64,000 nucleotides of DNA from Maricaulis sp017643475 (GCF_047123815.1 NZ_CP138920.1:806001-870000); one strand, 5' to 3'. Counted from the stretch's first letter, positions 8,399-17,575 are shown. The notes: generated from the letters alone by a model not told the origin. Numbers and translations are program-made.

Positions 8399-8653
8399 TT
8401 ATCGCGCCCAGATCCGAACAATGGCCAACGCACCGGACAGCAACATCAGGCTTCCGAGGCCTCCCCAAACGACGAGACGTCCGTATTCCCCAGAAACTTG
8501 GTCATAGTCAATTTCGGCGCCGAGCGTCTCCATGAACAGAATCCCTCCAGTCAGAAACAGACCGCCCCAGATCCCGAGTGTGACACCAATCGCACCGATC
8601 GCAGCGATTATCACCGCCGCGATCGTGATTGCGATCCGCCCCGTCTTCGACAT
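8399..8653 (-). CDS. Small membrane protein coupled to the Bkd operon
   Basis: 84 residues from the ATG at 8653; a GTG one codon earlier is also possible. Two hydrophobic segments (about residues 8-40, ITIAAVIIAAIGAIGVTLGIWGGLFLTGG, and 63-80, VVWGGLGSLMLLSGALAIV) predict an inner-membrane hairpin. The ATG overlaps the E2 stop as TGATG, so it is translationally coupled and the last gene of the dehydrogenase operon. Function unknown. Confidence 0.6.
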   Translation of the reverse strand: MSKTGRIAITIAAVIIAAIGAIGVTLGIWGGLFLTGGILFMETLGAEIDYDQVSGEYGRLVVWGGLGSLMLLSGALAIVRIWAR

Positions 8654-9924
8654 CACATAAACAGCGTCGCCGGGTTCTCCAGATAGCCCTTCACACGCTG
8701 GATCAGCATGGCGGCGTCATAACCGTCGACAATGCGGTGATCGAAACAGCTGGACAGGTTCAGCACCTTGCGCGGCACGACCTGACCGTCCGCATTGTAG
8801 CGCGGCAGGGTCTGCATCTTGTTGACGCCGATGATGGACACTTCCGGCGCGTTCAGGATCGGCGTTGTGACCAGGCCACCAATTGCCCCCAGCGAGGTGA
8901 TGGTGATGGTCGAGCCGGACAGCTCGTCCTTCGTCGCCTTGCCGTCCTTGGCGGCGGAGCCCAGGCGTTTCAGCTCACCGGCGATCTCGAACACGTCGAG
9001 GCTCTCGGCATGCTTGATGACCGGGACCATCAGGCCGTTCGGCGTCGCTGCGGCGACACCGCAATGCACGGCGTCATACTTGGTCAGCAGCATGTTCTCG
9101 CCGTCAAAATGCGCATTGGCCTGCGGGGTTTCCGGCAGGGCCTTGGCCAGCGCCATGACAAGGAAGGGAATGAAGGTCAGCTTGGCCTGGTCATCCCGCT
9201 TGGACTTGTTGAGATGCGCGCGCAGCTCTTCCAGCGCCGTGACGTCGATTTCCTCGACATAGGCGATGTCCGGAATGGTGCGCTGGGCGTGGGACATGTT
9301 CTCGGAGATCCGGCGACGCAGGCCGATGATTTTCTCCTCGGTCACGCCAGTGCGCGGTGCGCGCACTGCGGAGCCACCGCCCGCACGCGCGGACAGGCGT
9401 CCGCCGGAAGCGATGAAATCATCCATGTCCTGGTGAGTGATACGACCCGCCGGGCCGGTCCCCGGGACCGTGCCCAGATCGATATCAGCCTCCAGCGCGC
9501 GCTTGCGAACGGCCGGGCTGGCCAGGGCACGTTCGCCGGCCGGGCGTGCAGCCACAGCCGGAGCAGCAGCCACCGGAGCGGGCTTTGCCGACGCCGCTGG
9601 TTTCGGCTCTTCCTTGGCCGGTGCAGCCTCGTCAGCCTTGGTTTCTTCCTTGGCGGGAGCTTCGTCTTCAGCCGGAACAGCACCATCAACGGCGATGAAC
9701 ATGATCTCGGTGCCAACAGCGATGATCTCGCCCGGCTCGCCGACCAGCTTGGTCACCGTACCATTCACGGCACAGGGAATTTCCACCGTCGCCTTGTCGG
9801 TCATCACGTCGAGGACGTGCTGGTCCTCGGTGACCGTGTCGCCTTCCTTGACGTGCCACTCAACGATTTCCGCTTCGACGATACCTTCGCCGACATCGGG
9901 CATTTTATAGCGGTATTCGCTCAT
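8653..9924 (-). CDS. bkdB: Branched-chain 2-oxoacid dehydrogenase E2 (lipoamide acyltransferase)
   Basis: 423 residues. Order: one lipoyl domain with lipoyl-lysine K44 in MTDKATVEIP; a Pro/Ala/Glu-rich linker (about 80-135); a peripheral subunit-binding domain (ALASPAVRKRALEADIDLGTVPGTG); and the catalytic acyltransferase domain ending with CFDHRIVDGYDAAMLI, where the His and Asp are catalytic. A single lipoyl domain and E1 alpha/E1 beta genes upstream fit a branched-chain complex. The linker is unusually rich in alternating Lys-Glu-Glu and Ala-Pro. The E1 beta stop lies 3 bp upstream of the start. Confidence 0.95.
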   Translation of the reverse strand: MSEYRYKMPDVGEGIVEAEIVEWHVKEGDTVTEDQHVLDVMTDKATVEIPCAVNGTVTKLVGEPGEIIAVGTEIMFIAVDGAVPAEDEAPAKEETKADEAAPAKEEPKPAASAKPAPVAAAPAVAARPAGERALASPAVRKRALEADIDLGTVPGTGPAGRITHQDMDDFIASGGRLSARAGGGSAVRAPRTGVTEEKIIGLRRRISENMSHAQRTIPDIAYVEEIDVTALEELRAHLNKSKRDDQAKLTFIPFLVMALAKALPETPQANAHFDGENMLLTKYDAVHCGVAAATPNGLMVPVIKHAESLDVFEIAGELKRLGSAAKDGKATKDELSGSTITITSLGAIGGLVTTPILNAPEVSIIGVNKMQTLPRYNADGQVVPRKVLNLSSCFDHRIVDGYDAAMLIQRVKGYLENPATLFM

Positions 9925-9927
9925 TGC

Positions 9928-10941
9928 TTATGCCTCCAGGACTTCGCGCATGGCGGTGATGAAACGGGTCAGGCCCGGGAAATAGGCCCATTCGTGGGCG
10001 TGCGGGTACGGCGTGTCCCAGCCGGCGATCCGGTAGATCGGCGTTTCCAGCGCGTAGAAACACTCTTCCTGGATTTGCGCAGCCAGCTCGGCACCGAAAC
10101 CGGAGGTACGCGGCGCTTCCTGGGCGACGATGCAGCGGCCGGTCTTGTTGACGGATTTGGCAATCGTCTCGATGTCGTAGGGCACCAGCGTCTTCAGATC
10201 GATGATCTCGGCATCAATACCCTCACGCTCGGCCGCCGCCAGGGCGACATGCACCAGCGTGCCATAGGTGATGATGGAGACATCATTGCCTTCGCGCACG
10301 ACCTCGGCCTTGCCGATCGGCAGGCTGTAATGCTCTTCCGGCACCTCGCCCTTGGGGTGTTTGCCCCAGGTTTCCAGTGCCTTGCCCGGGTCACCGTCGA
10401 ACGGACCGTTATAAAGGCGCTTGGGCTCGAAGAAGATGACCGGATCATCGCTCTCGATCGCGGAGATCAGGAGGCCCTTGGCGTCATACGGGTTGGACGG
10501 CATGACGACCTGGACACCCGGGATCTGGGTGAAGAAGGCTTCCGGGCTCATGGAGTGGGTCTGGCCACCGCGGATACCACCGCCACAGGGCGTGCGGATG
10601 GTTACCGGCGTGGTGAACTGGCCTGCCGTACGATAACGGATGCGCGACAGTTCGGAGACGATCTGGTCGAGCCCCGGGAAGATGTAGTCGGCGAACTGGA
10701 TCTCGGCGACCGGGCGCATGCCCTTCACGCCCATGCCGATCGCCATGGCGACAATTGCCGCCTCGTTGATCGGTGCATCGAAGGAGCGGTCCAGGCCGTA
10801 TTTTTCCTGCAGGCCGGCAGTAACGCGGAAAACGCCACCGAAATAACCGGCATCCTCACCGAAGGAGACCACGTTCGGGTCTTTTTCCATCATTTTGTCG
10901 AGCGCTGAATTGAGCGCCTGGATCATGTTCATCTTGGCCAT
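9928..10941 (-). CDS. bkdA2: Branched-chain 2-oxoacid dehydrogenase E1 beta
   Basis: 337 residues, the usual length. Transketolase-like pyrimidine domain at the N-terminus (VVSFGEDAGYFGGVFRVTAGLQEKYG; FDAPINEAAIVAMAIGMG) and transketolase C-terminal domain with VSIITYGTLVHVALAAAE. With E1 alpha it forms the thiamine-diphosphate decarboxylase of the complex, oxidising the 2-oxoacids of Val, Leu and Ile. Its start is 3 bp after the E1 alpha stop. Confidence 0.95.
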   Translation of the reverse strand: MAKMNMIQALNSALDKMMEKDPNVVSFGEDAGYFGGVFRVTAGLQEKYGLDRSFDAPINEAAIVAMAIGMGVKGMRPVAEIQFADYIFPGLDQIVSELSRIRYRTAGQFTTPVTIRTPCGGGIRGGQTHSMSPEAFFTQIPGVQVVMPSNPYDAKGLLISAIESDDPVIFFEPKRLYNGPFDGDPGKALETWGKHPKGEVPEEHYSLPIGKAEVVREGNDVSIITYGTLVHVALAAAEREGIDAEIIDLKTLVPYDIETIAKSVNKTGRCIVAQEAPRTSGFGAELAAQIQEECFYALETPIYRIAGWDTPYPHAHEWAYFPGLTRFITAMREVLEA

Positions 10942-10944
10942 GAT

Positions 10945-12174
10945 TTAGACTCCCAGATCCTGGCGCTGGCGACGCAGGCGCCAGTCCGGTTCGACATAGA
11001 CATCTTCGAAAATCGTGTGCGTCGGCGAAAGCGGGCCGTCGTGCAGCGTGCCGTGGCTTTCCGCTTCCTTGTAGGAGGCGATGACCAGCTCGTTGAGCTC
11101 TTTCTCGAGCGCCTCGTGACGCTCCTCATCCCATTCGCCCAGACCGATCAGGTGCTGTTTCAGGCGCTCGACCGGATCGCCCAGCGGCCATTTCTCTTCC
11201 TCGGCCTTGGGGCGATAGCCCGACGGGTCATCCGAGGTGGAGTGCGCATCGGCGCGATAGGTGAAGCTCTCGATGATGGTGGCACCATGGCCCGCACGGG
11301 CGCGTTCAGCCGCCCATTGCGTCGCTGCGTAGACCGCCAGGAAGTCATTGCCATCAATGCGCAGGGACGCCAGGCCGTACCCCAGGCCCTTTTCAGCAAA
11401 GGTATTGCCCTGGCCGCGCGCGACACCCTGGAAGGTCGAGATCGCCCACTGATTGTTGACGACGTTGAGAATGACCGGCGCCTTGTAGGTCGAGGCCAGC
11501 ACCAGCGCGCCGTGGAAATCGCCTTCCGCAGACGAGCCCTCACCGATCCAGGAGGCCGCGATCTGCTTCTCGCCCTTGAACTGGCACGCCATCGCATAGC
11601 CGACGGCCTGCGGGAATTGCGTGGTCAGATTGCCGGAGATCGAGAAAAAATTGCCTTCCGCCCAGGTGTAGTGAACCGGAAGCTGGCGACCCTTGAGATT
11701 GTCACGGCTGTTGGAGATGCAGTGACACATCATGTCGACGATATCGCGACCGCGCGCAAACAGGATGCCCTGCTGGCGATAGGACGGGAAGATCATGTCC
11801 TTGTTGTCGAGCGCCATGGCGGCGGCGACGGCGACAGCCTCCTCACCCGTGGACTTCATGTAGAAGCTCATCTTGCCCTGACGCTGCAGCTTGAGCATGC
11901 GGTCGTCATAAACGCGGGTCAGCACCATGTGCTTGAGGCCTTCGCGCAGGACATCCGCGTCCAGCTTGGGATCCCATTCACCCACCGCCTGGTGGTTATG
12001 GTCCAGGACGCGGACCAGTCCGAGCGCGAGATCACGGGTCTCGCTGCCATCGATGTCCACGGCCGGTTTGCGGGCCTCGCCTGCCGGCGGGATTTCGATA
12101 TGGGAAAAATCAGGCGTGTCGCCAGGCCGGGCGTGCGGCGCGGGGACGTGGAAGCGGGGATCAGATTGCGTCAT
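10945..12174 (-). CDS. bkdA1: Branched-chain 2-oxoacid dehydrogenase E1 alpha
   Basis: 409 residues. The thiamine-diphosphate motif runs GEGSSAEGDFHGALVLAST to VNNQWAIST. RQQGILFARG and DDPSGYRP are characteristic of branched-chain rather than pyruvate E1 alpha subunits. First gene of the bkdA1-bkdA2-bkdB unit. The divergent Lrp-type regulator 180 bp away is the same arrangement as bkdR-bkdA in Pseudomonas, where BkdR activates the operon. Confidence 0.95.
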   Translation of the reverse strand: MTQSDPRFHVPAPHARPGDTPDFSHIEIPPAGEARKPAVDIDGSETRDLALGLVRVLDHNHQAVGEWDPKLDADVLREGLKHMVLTRVYDDRMLKLQRQGKMSFYMKSTGEEAVAVAAAMALDNKDMIFPSYRQQGILFARGRDIVDMMCHCISNSRDNLKGRQLPVHYTWAEGNFFSISGNLTTQFPQAVGYAMACQFKGEKQIAASWIGEGSSAEGDFHGALVLASTYKAPVILNVVNNQWAISTFQGVARGQGNTFAEKGLGYGLASLRIDGNDFLAVYAATQWAAERARAGHGATIIESFTYRADAHSTSDDPSGYRPKAEEEKWPLGDPVERLKQHLIGLGEWDEERHEALEKELNELVIASYKEAESHGTLHDGPLSPTHTIFEDVYVEPDWRLRRQRQDLGV

Positions 12175-12355
12175 GGGCTCTCGCTATGACTGGGCGGAAA
12201 CCGCCAGGAACTGAAGCCACACAGAGTGTGTGATGCGAGGGGCGTCTAACGCGGATGGACGGTGCTTGTCTACTCTTGGGTCAATGTGCCTTTTCCGGGT
12301 TCGCATCCGAAGCAGCTTGGACTATTTTCCCAGCAAACCGGCTTTTGAGGAAAAA
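12175..12355. promoter_or_regulatory. Divergent bkdA1-lrp promoter region
   Basis: 181 bp between divergent genes. Two small inverted repeats are visible: GGCGG-AAA-CCGCC near 12193 and CACAC-AGA-GTGTG at 12218-12230. Lrp-family proteins usually bind several loosely conserved sites, so neither can be named as the operator with confidence. Confidence 0.35.
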
Positions 12356-12835
12356 ATGATCGCAGCCCTTGATAATATTGACGTCCGCATTCTTGAGGCC
12401 CTGCAAGAAGATGCGGGCCAATCGGTCGCCGAAGTGGCTGAAAAGGTCGGCCTGACGCCCTCTCCCTGCTGGCGCCGCATTCGTCGCCTGGAGACCGAGG
12501 GAATCATCAAACGCCGCTCGATCCAGCTCGACCGCCGCGCCATCGGCCTGATGTTCACCGCCTATATCGAGGTGAAGATCGCCCCGGCCCGCCGCGCCAA
12601 TTACGAGAAGTTCGAGGAAGCCATCCAGAGCTTCGAGGAAGTCACCGAGGCCGTCACCATGACCGGCCCCTACGACTATCTGGTGAAAGTCGTGATGCCG
12701 GACATCGACAGCTATAATGATTTTGTGTCCGACAAGCTGATCCCGCTCGATGTGATCGGCGATTTCCGCACCTCCGTGCAGATCCGCAACGTCAAGGACG
12801 GCCGCGGCCTGCCGCTGAGCCATATCGAGGGTTAG
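12356..12835 (+). CDS. Lrp/AsnC-family regulator of the bkd operon
   Basis: 159 residues from the ATG at 12356 (GAGG just upstream); a frame open further upstream has no family similarity. The N-terminal winged helix (LDNIDVRILEALQEDAGQSVAEVAEKVGLTPSPCWRRIRRLETEGII) matches Lrp/AsnC; the C-terminal RAM domain (YDYLVKVVMPDIDSYNDFVSDKL) binds amino acids and mediates oligomers. By position, the best guess is a BkdR-like activator responding to branched-chain amino acids. Confidence 0.92.
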   Translation: MIAALDNIDVRILEALQEDAGQSVAEVAEKVGLTPSPCWRRIRRLETEGIIKRRSIQLDRRAIGLMFTAYIEVKIAPARRANYEKFEEAIQSFEEVTEAVTMTGPYDYLVKVVMPDIDSYNDFVSDKLIPLDVIGDFRTSVQIRNVKDGRGLPLSHIEG

Positions 12836-12849
12836 CCCTCGCATAACAA

Positions 12850-12888
12850 AAAAGGGCGGCGCCATCGGCACCGCCCTCTTTTTTTCCG
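12850..12888. terminator. Bidirectional terminator between lrp and thiolase
   Basis: AGGGCGG (12853-12859) pairs with CCGCCCT (12871-12877), with runs of A before and T after the stem. It serves the two convergent genes. Confidence 0.8.
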
Positions 12889-12903
12889 TTATCGCCGGAA
12901 CGC

Positions 12904-14094
12904 TTACTGCATGCGCTCGACAGCGACTGCGGTCGCTTCGCCGCCACCGATGCAGAGCGAGGCAACACCCTTGGTCTTGCCCTGTTTTTCCATGGCCGCC
13001 AGTAGCGTCACCATGATGCGTGCGCCAGACGCGCCGATCGGGTGACCCAGGGCGCAGGCGCCGCCATTGACGTTGACCTTGTCATGGCTGAGGCCGAGTT
13101 CCTTCATGGCGATCATCGGAACGACCGCAAAAGCCTCGTTGATTTCCCACAACTCGACATCATCAACCGTCCAACCCGCGCGCTCGACAGCCTTGCGCAT
13201 GGCCGGGACCGGCGCGGTGGTGAAATAGGCCGGCTCGTGCGCGTGCGCTGCGGTGGCAACGATCTTGGCGATCGGCTTGAGACCACGACGCTCGGCTTCG
13301 GACTGGCGCATCAGGACGAGTGCGGCTGCACCGTCAGAGATGGCAGAGGCATTGGCCGCGGTGACCGTGCCGTCCTTGGAAAAGGCCGGACGCAGGTTCG
13401 GGATCTTCTCCGGCATGGCCTTGCGCGGCAGCTCATCGGTTTCAACAGCGATCTCGCCCTTGCGGGTCCTGATCGTGACCGGTGCGATCTCGCGCTTGAA
13501 GTCTCCTTCCTCGGTCGCGCGCTGGGCGCGAGCCAGGGTTTCCAGAGCGTAGGCGTCCTGCTGCTCACGCGTGAACTGGTACTCATTGGCGATCATGTCG
13601 GCGAAATTGCCCATCGGCGCCTTTTCATAGGCGTCCTCGAGACCATCCTGGGCCATGTGGTCCTTGACGGTGTCATGGCCATATTTAAAGCCGCCACGGT
13701 GCGACGGAAGCATATGCGGGGCCTGGGTCATGCTCTCCATGCCACCGGCGATGATGATGTCGGCATCACCCGCCATGATCGCTGCACGGCCCATGATGGC
13801 GGCCTGCATGCCGGAGCCACACATCTTGTTCAGCGTGGTGGCTTCAACGGAGTTCGGCATGCCCGCCTTGAGTGCAGCCTGGCGGCCCGGGGCCTGGCCC
13901 TGGCCAGCCATCAGGACATTGCCCATCAGGATCTGGTCGACATCGTCACCGGCAACGCCAGCTTCTTCCATGGCTGCCTTGACGGCTACTGCGCCCAGCT
14001 CGTTGGCACTCTCGCTGCCGAGCTCGCCCAGCAGACCACCCATAGGGGTGCGGGCCATGCCCACGATGACGACGGGATCGTCAATTGCGCTCAT
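12904..14094 (-). CDS. Thiolase, acetyl-CoA C-acetyltransferase
   Basis: 396 residues from the ATG at 14094, preceded by GGAGGAG; an upstream ATG would add eight unrelated residues. The acyl-accepting Cys92 is in NKMCGSGMQA, the His in NGGACALGHPIGASGAR, and the second Cys in CIGGGEATAVAVE. Typical of biosynthetic/degradative acetoacetyl-CoA thiolases (AtoB/PhaA type). Works on acetyl-CoA and acetoacetyl-CoA in fatty acid or ketone metabolism; chain-length preference cannot be told. Stands alone. Confidence 0.92.
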   Translation of the reverse strand: MSAIDDPVVIVGMARTPMGGLLGELGSESANELGAVAVKAAMEEAGVAGDDVDQILMGNVLMAGQGQAPGRQAALKAGMPNSVEATTLNKMCGSGMQAAIMGRAAIMAGDADIIIAGGMESMTQAPHMLPSHRGGFKYGHDTVKDHMAQDGLEDAYEKAPMGNFADMIANEYQFTREQQDAYALETLARAQRATEEGDFKREIAPVTIRTRKGEIAVETDELPRKAMPEKIPNLRPAFSKDGTVTAANASAISDGAAALVLMRQSEAERRGLKPIAKIVATAAHAHEPAYFTTAPVPAMRKAVERAGWTVDDVELWEINEAFAVVPMIAMKELGLSHDKVNVNGGACALGHPIGASGARIMVTLLAAMEKQGKTKGVASLCIGGGEATAVAVERMQ

Positions 14095-14138
14095 TTCAAG
14101 TCTCCTCCGGTTCGCCATTCGGCGTTAAGCTGGCGCGC

Positions 14139-14654
14139 ATGATCAAATTATGCGGCACCGCGTCAAGCCTTTTCGCAGCTGCAGCACAAACGCTGCGGGC
14201 GCGACCGAACCGTGTTCAATGGGGTCAAACACTTCTTATTTCAGCGCTATTTACGCCTACGGCAGGCTATTTGGGGTTATCTGAAAACCTGTTCAAGTTT
14301 GCCCTGACAGATGAATTGCAGGCATTCGCCATTGTTGCAGTCGCCGCATTTTTCATCCCCGCCCTCGCCGAAGAGATGGTTTTCCGGGTCTGGCTGGGCG
14401 GCAGAACCGGCTGGATTCGTGGTGGTCTGGCGGTCACCGCCTTTGTGCTGTGGCACCCGGCACAGGTCTGGCTGGGCCTGCCGATGGCGCAGGACCTTTT
14501 TCTCGAACCGGCCTTTCTGGCCATCACCGCCCTGCTGGGGCTCGCCTGCACCCTGGCCTACCGGCTGAGCGCTTCAATCTGGCCGCCCGTCCTCATTCAC
14601 TGGATCACGGTGGTTTTGTGGAAGGGCCTAACCGCGCCGGTTACAGGCCTCTGA
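14139..14654 (+). CDS. CPBP-family intramembrane protease-like protein
   Basis: 171 residues from the ATG at 14139. Motif 1 of the CPBP/CAAX family is present as EEMVFR (EExxxR), followed by a helix with LWHPAQVWLG (motif 2 His) and WPPVLIHWITVVLW (motif 3 His). About four to five membrane helices. These proteins are glutamic intramembrane peptidases or their inactive relatives; the catalytic Glu pair and both His seem intact here. Substrate unknown. The 3' end overlaps the convergent gene at 14628 by 27 bp. Confidence 0.8.
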   Translation: MIKLCGTASSLFAAAAQTLRARPNRVQWGQTLLISALFTPTAGYLGLSENLFKFALTDELQAFAIVAVAAFFIPALAEEMVFRVWLGGRTGWIRGGLAVTAFVLWHPAQVWLGLPMAQDLFLEPAFLAITALLGLACTLAYRLSASIWPPVLIHWITVVLWKGLTAPVTGL

Positions 14655-15356
14655 ATCGCCCAGACCACAAGCGCGCTCGTAAAGCTCCACGGCCCGGCGT
14701 TCGCGGCGATCCGTCGGCTGATAACCATCCCGGCCACGGACATACATATCCGCCAGGGTCCGGCAGGACACCGCATCTGACATCGTGCACGCAGCCTCGC
14801 AATAAGCCTGCTTGCGCATATAACCGGGCCGGTTGCCGTGACAGGCCGCGATATAGGAGGCCTGCGGGTCCACTCCCGTTGTGGCCTCAACATCGGCACG
14901 CCGCGCACAGCCATCGCTGAAACCGGCGCGACAGGAGCGGTCCGCATAATCCCAGGCGCGATCCATGTCGCCGAGCTCGTAATACTCACTCGCCGCCTGC
15001 CAGCAGGCCATGGTGGAGCGGTTTTCGCAGCCGGAAACAACCATTGGCAGGAAGCGCTCCCGATCGGCCCGCACAGGCGCATAGGGGTTGGGCTCCAGGC
15101 GGCGTTCAAACTTCCAGCACGATCCGTCCAGCCCCAGCGAGCAGGCCCGCATGTGCATGTTCACATTTCGCTCGAGCAACCAGGACATGGCATCCTGGCG
15201 CTGCCACAGCGCGATGGCATACCCACAGCCCCATTTATCGCCAGCCTCGCAAGCGGCGAGATGTTCGGCCAGGCGCTCCTCGACATCATAGATCTGGCCC
15301 TGCGCAGGCACAGCCAGAACCAGAAACGCGAACAGCGCCAGAAGACTGCGGATCAT
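14628..15356 (-). CDS. Secreted Cys-rich repeat protein (Sel1-like)
   Basis: 242 residues from the ATG at 15356; a GTG at 15392 overlapping the mnmA stop as GTGA is an alternative. A signal peptide (LLALFAFLVLAVPAQG) is followed by five or so loosely repeated helical units of about 35 residues, each ending in a Cys pair: ACEAGDKWGCGYA, ACSLGLDGSCWK, GCENRSTMACWQA, SCRAGFSDGCARRA and ACGLGDSEACNRRG. This is the pattern of Sel1/TPR-like periplasmic Cys-rich repeat proteins such as the HcpA group. Likely a periplasmic disulfide-stabilised scaffold. It follows mnmA. Confidence 0.75.
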   Translation of the reverse strand: MIRSLLALFAFLVLAVPAQGQIYDVEERLAEHLAACEAGDKWGCGYAIALWQRQDAMSWLLERNVNMHMRACSLGLDGSCWKFERRLEPNPYAPVRADRERFLPMVVSGCENRSTMACWQAASEYYELGDMDRAWDYADRSCRAGFSDGCARRADVEATTGVDPQASYIAACHGNRPGYMRKQAYCEAACTMSDAVSCRTLADMYVRGRDGYQPTDRRERRAVELYERACGLGDSEACNRRG

Positions 15357-15388
15357 TCCCCTCATGCCGGGCAGGATAGCGCAGGCCG

Positions 15389-16606
15389 TCACCCGATCAA
15401 GGTGATTGCAGATCCGGAACGTGCCTTGCCCGCGGTCGAGGCGATCCAGCCGCCACCGAGCACACGATCTTCATCGTCCGGGGAGTAGAAGACACAGGCC
15501 TGACCCGGTGCGACGCCTTCCTCGCCCTCTGCGAGAACGACACCCACACGCTCGCCATCCACCGACAGCGCGGCCGGAACCGGCGGGCGGGTCGAGCGGA
15601 CTTTCACCCGTACGGGTGCGCCATCGGCAATGGCGTCCGCGCCCAGCCAGTTGACGTCGTTGAGCTTGATGCGATTGACCGCCAGCGCCTCACGCGGGCC
15701 GACCACGACCTGGGCCTGTTCGGCATCGAGCCGGACGACATAGAGCGGATCACCGGCGGCAATGCCCAGACCGCGGCGCTGGCCGACCGTATAGCGGATC
15801 ACGCCCTCATGGCGGCCCAGCACGCGGCCATCGACATGCACGATCTCGCCGGGACGCGAAGCGCCCGGGCGGATTTTCTCGACGATGTCGACATACCGCC
15901 CCTCCGGCACAAAACAGATGTCCTGGCTGTCCGGCTTGTCGGCCACGATCAGCCCAAAGGCCTCGGCCAGCTGGCGGGTCTGGTCCTTGTTGAGATGGCC
16001 CAGCGGGAAGCGCAGGAAGTCCAGCTGTTCATGCGTGGTCGCGAACAGGAAATAGGACTGGTCCTTGCCCTTGTCCGCGGCCCGACGAAGCTGCGCCCCG
16101 TCATTGCCCATGGCGCGCTGGATATAATGCCCCGTCGCCATACAGGCCGCACCCAGTTCGCGCGCGGTCTTCAACAAGTCGGCGAATTTCACCGTCTGGT
16201 TACAGCGCACACAGGGAATGGGCGTGAACCCGGCAAGATAGGTATCGGCAAATTCCTCGATCACCGCTTCGCGGAAGCGGCTTTCATAGTCCAGCACATA
16301 GTGCGGGAAGCCGCATTCCTCGGCGACGCGCTTGGCGTCATAGATGTCCTGTCCGGCGCAGCACGCGCCCTTTTTCTGGATGGCCGCGCCGTGGTCATAA
16401 AGCTGCAGCGTCACACCGACGACGTCATATCCCAGATGATGCAACAGGGCCGCCGTCACCGAGCTGTCGACGCCACCGGACATGGCCACAACAACACGAT
16501 GGTCAGCCGGATCGCCGCCCAGTCCCAGCGGATCGCCGGAGAGATCGAGTTCGCGAAGCAGTTCATCAACGGCCGCACGCGCGCCGTCGGTCGTATTCAC
16601 AGTCAT
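15389..16606 (-). CDS. mnmA: tRNA-specific 2-thiouridylase MnmA
   Basis: 405 residues. The PP-loop ATPase motif SGGVDSS is at about residues 44-50, the first catalytic Cys is in IPCVRCNQTVKF, and the second in SQDICFVPEG; MATGHY and VGQRRGLGI are also diagnostic. MnmA puts sulfur on U34 of Lys, Glu and Gln tRNAs. The N-terminus is about 35 residues longer than in E. coli, as is usual in Alphaproteobacteria. It follows flgL on the same strand. Confidence 0.95.
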   Translation of the reverse strand: MTVNTTDGARAAVDELLRELDLSGDPLGLGGDPADHRVVVAMSGGVDSSVTAALLHHLGYDVVGVTLQLYDHGAAIQKKGACCAGQDIYDAKRVAEECGFPHYVLDYESRFREAVIEEFADTYLAGFTPIPCVRCNQTVKFADLLKTARELGAACMATGHYIQRAMGNDGAQLRRAADKGKDQSYFLFATTHEQLDFLRFPLGHLNKDQTRQLAEAFGLIVADKPDSQDICFVPEGRYVDIVEKIRPGASRPGEIVHVDGRVLGRHEGVIRYTVGQRRGLGIAAGDPLYVVRLDAEQAQVVVGPREALAVNRIKLNDVNWLGADAIADGAPVRVKVRSTRPPVPAALSVDGERVGVVLAEGEEGVAPGQACVFYSPDDEDRVLGGGWIASTAGKARSGSAITLIG

Positions 16607-16660
16607 ATCGCCTCCAACGGGGTCAAGGCCCGCAGCAAACGGTTATCAGGAGGCGGGTAC

Positions 16661-17575
16661 TTACCTCAGGAAGGGCAGCAAGGAAACCTGGCTGAGGGAT
16701 GAGAAGGTCTTCGCAGATACATCCAGCGCAGTCTGGGCCTGCTGGAAACGGGTGGCGGCGTCGGCCATGTCGACATCCTCCATCTCGCCGATGAAACGAT
16801 CGAGGAAGGTCTGGCGATCTTCGTGACTGGCAATCAGCGTGTCGACATGGGCAGCCGTGGCGCCGGCCTCACCGACCTTGGTGAAGACGTTGTCCATCGC
16901 CGTGATGATCTGGCTCACCTCGTTGAGGATAAATGTTTCCTGAGCCGAGGTCATCGGCTGCACAAACGGGCCATTCACGCCATTCTCGAAATCAACGATG
17001 CGCTTGAAACTGTCCATCAGCTCGCCACCGACCTCATTGGCCAGCAGGCCGACCTCGACGGTGATGTGCGTGTCCATCTGGACGGTCGGGCGGCGGTCAT
17101 TGTGCTGGAAGGCATCGCTTGCAGCGCCCATCGGCAGGAGGTCATCCAGCTTCTCGGCATTGACCGGCAGGACGTCGGACCGTGTTCCGCCAAAGATGTA
17201 GGAACCGGCATGTCTGGTGTTGAGCGCGTTGGCCACCTTGTAGAAGGCCTCGCGCACCTCGTGCATGACGTAGTTGCCGTCCTTGGTCGTTACCGCCGTG
17301 CGCAGGTCATTGGCCGCATCGGTCAGGTTGTTCAGCGCAGTATCCTGGGCTTCCAGCCGGGCCGCGGCGCGAATGCCAGCCTGCTCATAGGCCATGGAAC
17401 GGGCCTGGGCGGCACGGGTCGCCTGCAGGGTCTCGGCCTCGTGGCCCACACCCTTGAGATCCGTCGCGCGTTTGCCGGTGATCAGCTGTTTCTGACTCTC
17501 GAACACGCTGCGCTGGGCCTTCATCAGGTCAGCCAGTGCGGACTGGTTAGCGGCGAAAGTGGAAATTCGGGTCAT
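16661..17575 (-). CDS. flgL: Flagellar hook-filament junction protein FlgL
   Basis: 304 residues with the flagellin-like N-terminus (TRISTFAANQSALADLMKAQRSVFESQKQLITGKR) and C-terminal coiled region (AATRFQQAQTALDVSAKTFSSLSQVSLLPFLR), which form the D0/D1 helices. It starts 12 bp after the flgK stop and is cotranscribed. In the assembled flagellum it sits between FlgK and the filament. The C-terminal sequence does not have the FlaF/FlbT or flagellin signs, so it is FlgL rather than a flagellin. Confidence 0.93.
   Translation of the reverse strand: MTRISTFAANQSALADLMKAQRSVFESQKQLITGKRATDLKGVGHEAETLQATRAAQARSMAYEQAGIRAAARLEAQDTALNNLTDAANDLRTAVTTKDGNYVMHEVREAFYKVANALNTRHAGSYIFGGTRSDVLPVNAEKLDDLLPMGAASDAFQHNDRRPTVQMDTHITVEVGLLANEVGGELMDSFKRIVDFENGVNGPFVQPMTSAQETFILNEVSQIITAMDNVFTKVGEAGATAAHVDTLIASHEDRQTFLDRFIGEMEDVDMADAATRFQQAQTALDVSAKTFSSLSQVSLLPFLR

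Noticed and set aside
8629..10908. A 759-codon open frame on the plus strand across the bkd genes
   Set aside because: It is antisense to E2 and E1 beta, has a His/Arg/Asp-rich composition typical of frames opposite GC-rich genes, and matches no family.
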